54,598 nucleotides of DNA from Syntrophobacteraceae bacterium (GTDB lineage Bacteria > Desulfobacterota > Syntrophobacteria > Syntrophobacterales > Syntrophobacteraceae). The translations under genes were made by a program, and so were the position numbers. A model generated the notes under the pieces. The model had not been told where the DNA came from. It ran no database searches and saw nothing but the letters and a program-made list of their open reading frames with translations. The DNA lies in contig PXBG01000034.1 in the NCBI GenBank assembly GCA_003566995.1, positions 1 through 54,598 on the forward strand. The letters run 5' to 3'. This document shows positions 52,525 through 54,598 of the stretch, piece after piece; position 1 is the first letter of the stretch, and the number at the start of each line of letters is the position of its first letter.

Positions 52525-52998
52525 ATGGATGGTCAGGACACGTTGAAAAGCCGCCGCTCGCGGAGGGTGATCATTTTGGGATCCCTTTTGATTGTGGAGA
52601 CCCTTGTGCTTGCCTTTTCGGGGCTGTTGCATCTGCTGACAGCCAATGAAGTCCTGAGGGCGCCCGAGGGCCTGGTTCTCTTTTATCAGAGGCTCATAAC
52701 TCCAAACGGGATTGTGCAGATTCCCTTCGGCATCGTTTTCATACCTCTTGCCTTCCTGTCCCTCTTTGCCACCGTCGGATTCTTCCGCCTTTGGCCGCTG
52801 GCCTGGGTCACGGCCATGGCCGTGCAGGGGCTGAGCCTGCTGATGGCTCTGATTCTCTATTTCCAGGATCGGCCCAGTTACATCTATGTCATCATGATCT
52901 ATTGCATATTTCTGGTCGCTTATCTCCAGCACTCGGAAGTGAAACGGATGTTTCGACCCCGGGAGCTTCCCGTGATGGAAAAATGGGTGGAAGAATGA
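52525..52998 (+). CDS. Small membrane protein with four predicted spans
   Basis: The protein has 157 residues from the ATG at 52525 (AGGAA ten bases upstream; GTG 52468 also possible). After a basic N-terminus (LKSRRSRR) come four hydrophobic segments: VIILGSLLIVETLVLAFSGL, IVQIPFGIVFIPLAFLSLFA, WPLAWVTAMAVQGLSLLMAL and YIYVIMIYCIFLVAYL. The positive-inside rule suggests both ends are cytoplasmic. No family was recognised. Its stop overlaps the start of the Vps62-like gene by four bases, so the two proteins are probably made together. Confidence 0.7.
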   Translation: MDGQDTLKSRRSRRVIILGSLLIVETLVLAFSGLLHLLTANEVLRAPEGLVLFYQRLITPNGIVQIPFGIVFIPLAFLSLFATVGFFRLWPLAWVTAMAVQGLSLLMALILYFQDRPSYIYVIMIYCIFLVAYLQHSEVKRMFRPRELPVMEKWVEE

Positions 52999-54598
52999 AC
53001 GAAACGAAGCCCCGGATGGACAAAAACCTGTTGCGGCGTTTCGAGCCCATCGTGAGGTTTTCGGAAGGGGAGCGCTTTTTCCCCATGGATGTGGCCGCCT
53101 ATGTGCGCCATGCGAGTCTGTGGAAGCAGCACCCCGGCCAGGAACCCGTCCTGGTGACTCCGAAAGGAGAACTCATGCTGGAAATGCTCGGCCGGTCCGT
53201 GGATGATCGATCCGGCGCCCTGTATTTTCTCAAATTTGTGGATCCCGTGAGCCTTGCGGAACTGGCCACCTATCGGCTGGAACATCGCACCCGCCGATTC
53301 CGTGCGGCGAACGGACGGCTGGTGCGCGTGGGGTACCTGTCCAGGCTGGTTGACGCTGTATTTGCCATCTCCTTGCTGGCCCGCGGGCGGATCACGGGCG
53401 ACACAGCGGTGGCAGCGGAGTACGCTTATGAGCGAATCATGGCAGAGGATCAGCGCCATGTCTATTACGGGCGCATCTTTGAGGATTCGGGCTGGACCAT
53501 ACTGCAGTACTGGTTTTTCTATCCCTTCAACAACTGGCGATCGGGTTTTCACGGCGCCAACGATCATGAGGGGGACTGGGAGTCCATCTCCATTTATCTG
53601 TGGCAGGATTCGACGGGAGAGCTCCATCCGGAGTGGGTGGCGTACGCCTCCCATGATTATTCCGGAGACGATATCCGCCGTCATTGGGACGACCCGGCGC
53701 TGGAGAAGGAAGGAGAACATCCCGTGGTCTATGCGGGAGCTGGCTCCCATGCCAGTTACTATATTCCGGGGGAGTACCTGGCAGAACTGGACCTGACCTT
53801 TCTCTCCCCCCTGAGCCGCGTCAGGGGAACTGTCGCCCGCATAAAGAAAAAGCTGGTGGCTGAAAGGGAAAGAAACACGGGAAATGGAAGCAGGGAGTTC
53901 ATCATCCGGGTGCCTTTTGTGGATTATGCCACGGGCTCTGGTGTCTCCATCGGCCCTGGCCAGGACAAGGCATGGGATGATCCACAATTGCTGGACCCTG
54001 TCCCCCAGTGGGTGAAGGGCTACAGGGGGCTTTGGGGCTTTTACGCGGGCGACCCCGTTTCGGGCGAGGACGCTCCTGCGGGACCGGCCTACAACCGGGA
54101 CGGCAGCATGCGCCAGCTATGGCATGACCCGGTGGGGTGGGCAGGGCTGCACAAAGAGTCATCGCCGCCCGATTTGCTGAAAAAACAGGAACGGCGGCGG
54201 ATTGAGCTGGCGGAAGAAAACAGAAGCCTTCGCTCGGAAGCGGCATCAAAAAGACAACAGCTGCAGGATCTTCACCTCGAAAGCCAGGCACTGAAAGGCC
54301 ACTCTCACCTGAGAGCCGTTTACCGGGAGAACCAGGGCAGAATGGAAGCACTCTCCCGGAGCATCCAGGATATTCGGAAGCAAATGGCCCAAAATGATGC
54401 CGTCATCCAGGCAATGGACATGCAGGTCGAGAACATTCAGGGTCACTCGAGACCGCCCGTGCGCTCCCACTTGCGTCGCCCGCATCTTCCGACATCGGAT
54501 GTGGAAGTGCGCCTGAGCCGGCTGGCGGAAATCTGGGCAGCGGTCAGCATCGGTGCGATCATGCTGGCAAGCATGATACTTTTTGTTCTGGCCAGGGA
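52995..54598 (+). CDS. Vps62-like (HEGDWE-motif) protein with coiled coil and membrane span, truncated by the window end
   Basis: An ATG at 52995 overlapping the previous stop begins a frame open to the window end (534 codons). Residues about 150-260 contain GRIFEDSGWTILQYWFFYPF, HGANDHEGDWESISIYL and VVYAGAGSHASYYIPGEYL, the core of the Vps62/PF06101 family seen in fungi, plants and scattered bacteria. Residues about 395-490 form a charged coiled coil, and the visible end is a hydrophobic span (IWAAVSIGAIMLASMILFVL). There is no signal peptide. The biochemical role of the family is unclear. The C-terminus is not seen. Confidence 0.7.
   Translation, partial: MNETKPRMDKNLLRRFEPIVRFSEGERFFPMDVAAYVRHASLWKQHPGQEPVLVTPKGELMLEMLGRSVDDRSGALYFLKFVDPVSLAELATYRLEHRTRRFRAANGRLVRVGYLSRLVDAVFAISLLARGRITGDTAVAAEYAYERIMAEDQRHVYYGRIFEDSGWTILQYWFFYPFNNWRSGFHGANDHEGDWESISIYLWQDSTGELHPEWVAYASHDYSGDDIRRHWDDPALEKEGEHPVVYAGAGSHASYYIPGEYLAELDLTFLSPLSRVRGTVARIKKKLVAERERNTGNGSREFIIRVPFVDYATGSGVSIGPGQDKAWDDPQLLDPVPQWVKGYRGLWGFYAGDPVSGEDAPAGPAYNRDGSMRQLWHDPVGWAGLHKESSPPDLLKKQERRRIELAEENRSLRSEAASKRQQLQDLHLESQALKGHSHLRAVYRENQGRMEALSRSIQDIRKQMAQNDAVIQAMDMQVENIQGHSRPPVRSHLRRPHLPTSDVEVRLSRLAEIWAAVSIGAIMLASMILFVLAR

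Noticed and set aside
1..54598. CRISPR arrays, prophage or integrated plasmid modules
   Set aside because: No regularly spaced direct-repeat array, integrase, phage structural gene or conjugation gene was seen.

Overview
The window looks like chromosomal DNA of an anaerobic deltaproteobacterium, probably of the sulfate-reducing or syntrophic Syntrophobacterales type. This is inferred from gene content, not from a database search: lactate-oxidising Fe-S/FAD complexes (GlcDF, LutC, a fused LutBA), tandem acetyl-CoA hydrolase/transferase-family enzymes, indolepyruvate:ferredoxin oxidoreductase, LarC, and a small gene with an in-frame UGA that is best read as selenocysteine. Most of the window is compact core chromosome. 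Only the right end (about 51.4-54.6 kb) looks accessory.

Layout. 0-5.4 kb: the start of a periplasmic binding protein gene, a divergent TonB-dependent receptor, and three poorly known genes (hypothetical, membrane protein, GNAT-like). 5.4-5.7 kb: two tRNA-Ser genes with promoter and terminator. 6-13 kb: larC, cinA, thpR, recA, alaS. 13-15.2 kb: a candidate small RNA, a candidate selenoprotein with two CxxC motifs, and a group-2 sigma-70 factor. 15.4-21.6 kb: a CarS-like/metallophosphoesterase fusion, gpmI, two S1C (HtrA-type) proteases and a VanZ-like protein. 21.7-26.4 kb: one 1567-residue protein of unknown function. 26.4-35.2 kb: divergent lactate dehydrogenase modules (glcDF leftward; lutC and lutBA rightward) followed by two paralogous CoA-transferases, one of which has lost the expected catalytic glutamate. 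35.2-41.7 kb: bcp, then a cell-envelope cluster (YvcK-like fusion, beta-helix acyltransferase-like protein, glmM, NTase-like protein). 41.9-51.2 kb: a leftward operon-like block livK-livH-livM-livG-livF-paaK-iorA-iorB. 51.3-54.6 kb: tRNA-Leu(UAA), a REP-associated tyrosine transposase element with nested inverted repeats, a small membrane protein and a truncated Vps62-like protein.

How the genes work together. The liv-paaK-ior block reads as uptake of aromatic (or branched-chain) amino acids, oxidation of the aryl-2-oxoacids to aryl-acetyl-CoA by IorAB, and interconversion of arylacetates and their CoA esters by PaaK. Its roughly 300-nt leader has a good promoter, a short ORF with Tyr-Tyr-Cys-Tyr-Tyr-Gly-Tyr (or five consecutive Leu codons in another frame) and two tandem intrinsic terminators. 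This is the anatomy of a ribosome-mediated attenuator and is the most interesting regulatory feature here. The lactate modules feed pyruvate and acetyl-CoA metabolism, where the CoA-transferases could act.

Limits: no similarity search or folding program was run. Family assignments rest on motifs read by eye, start codons were chosen by ribosome-binding sites and family length, and promoters and terminators are by inspection.
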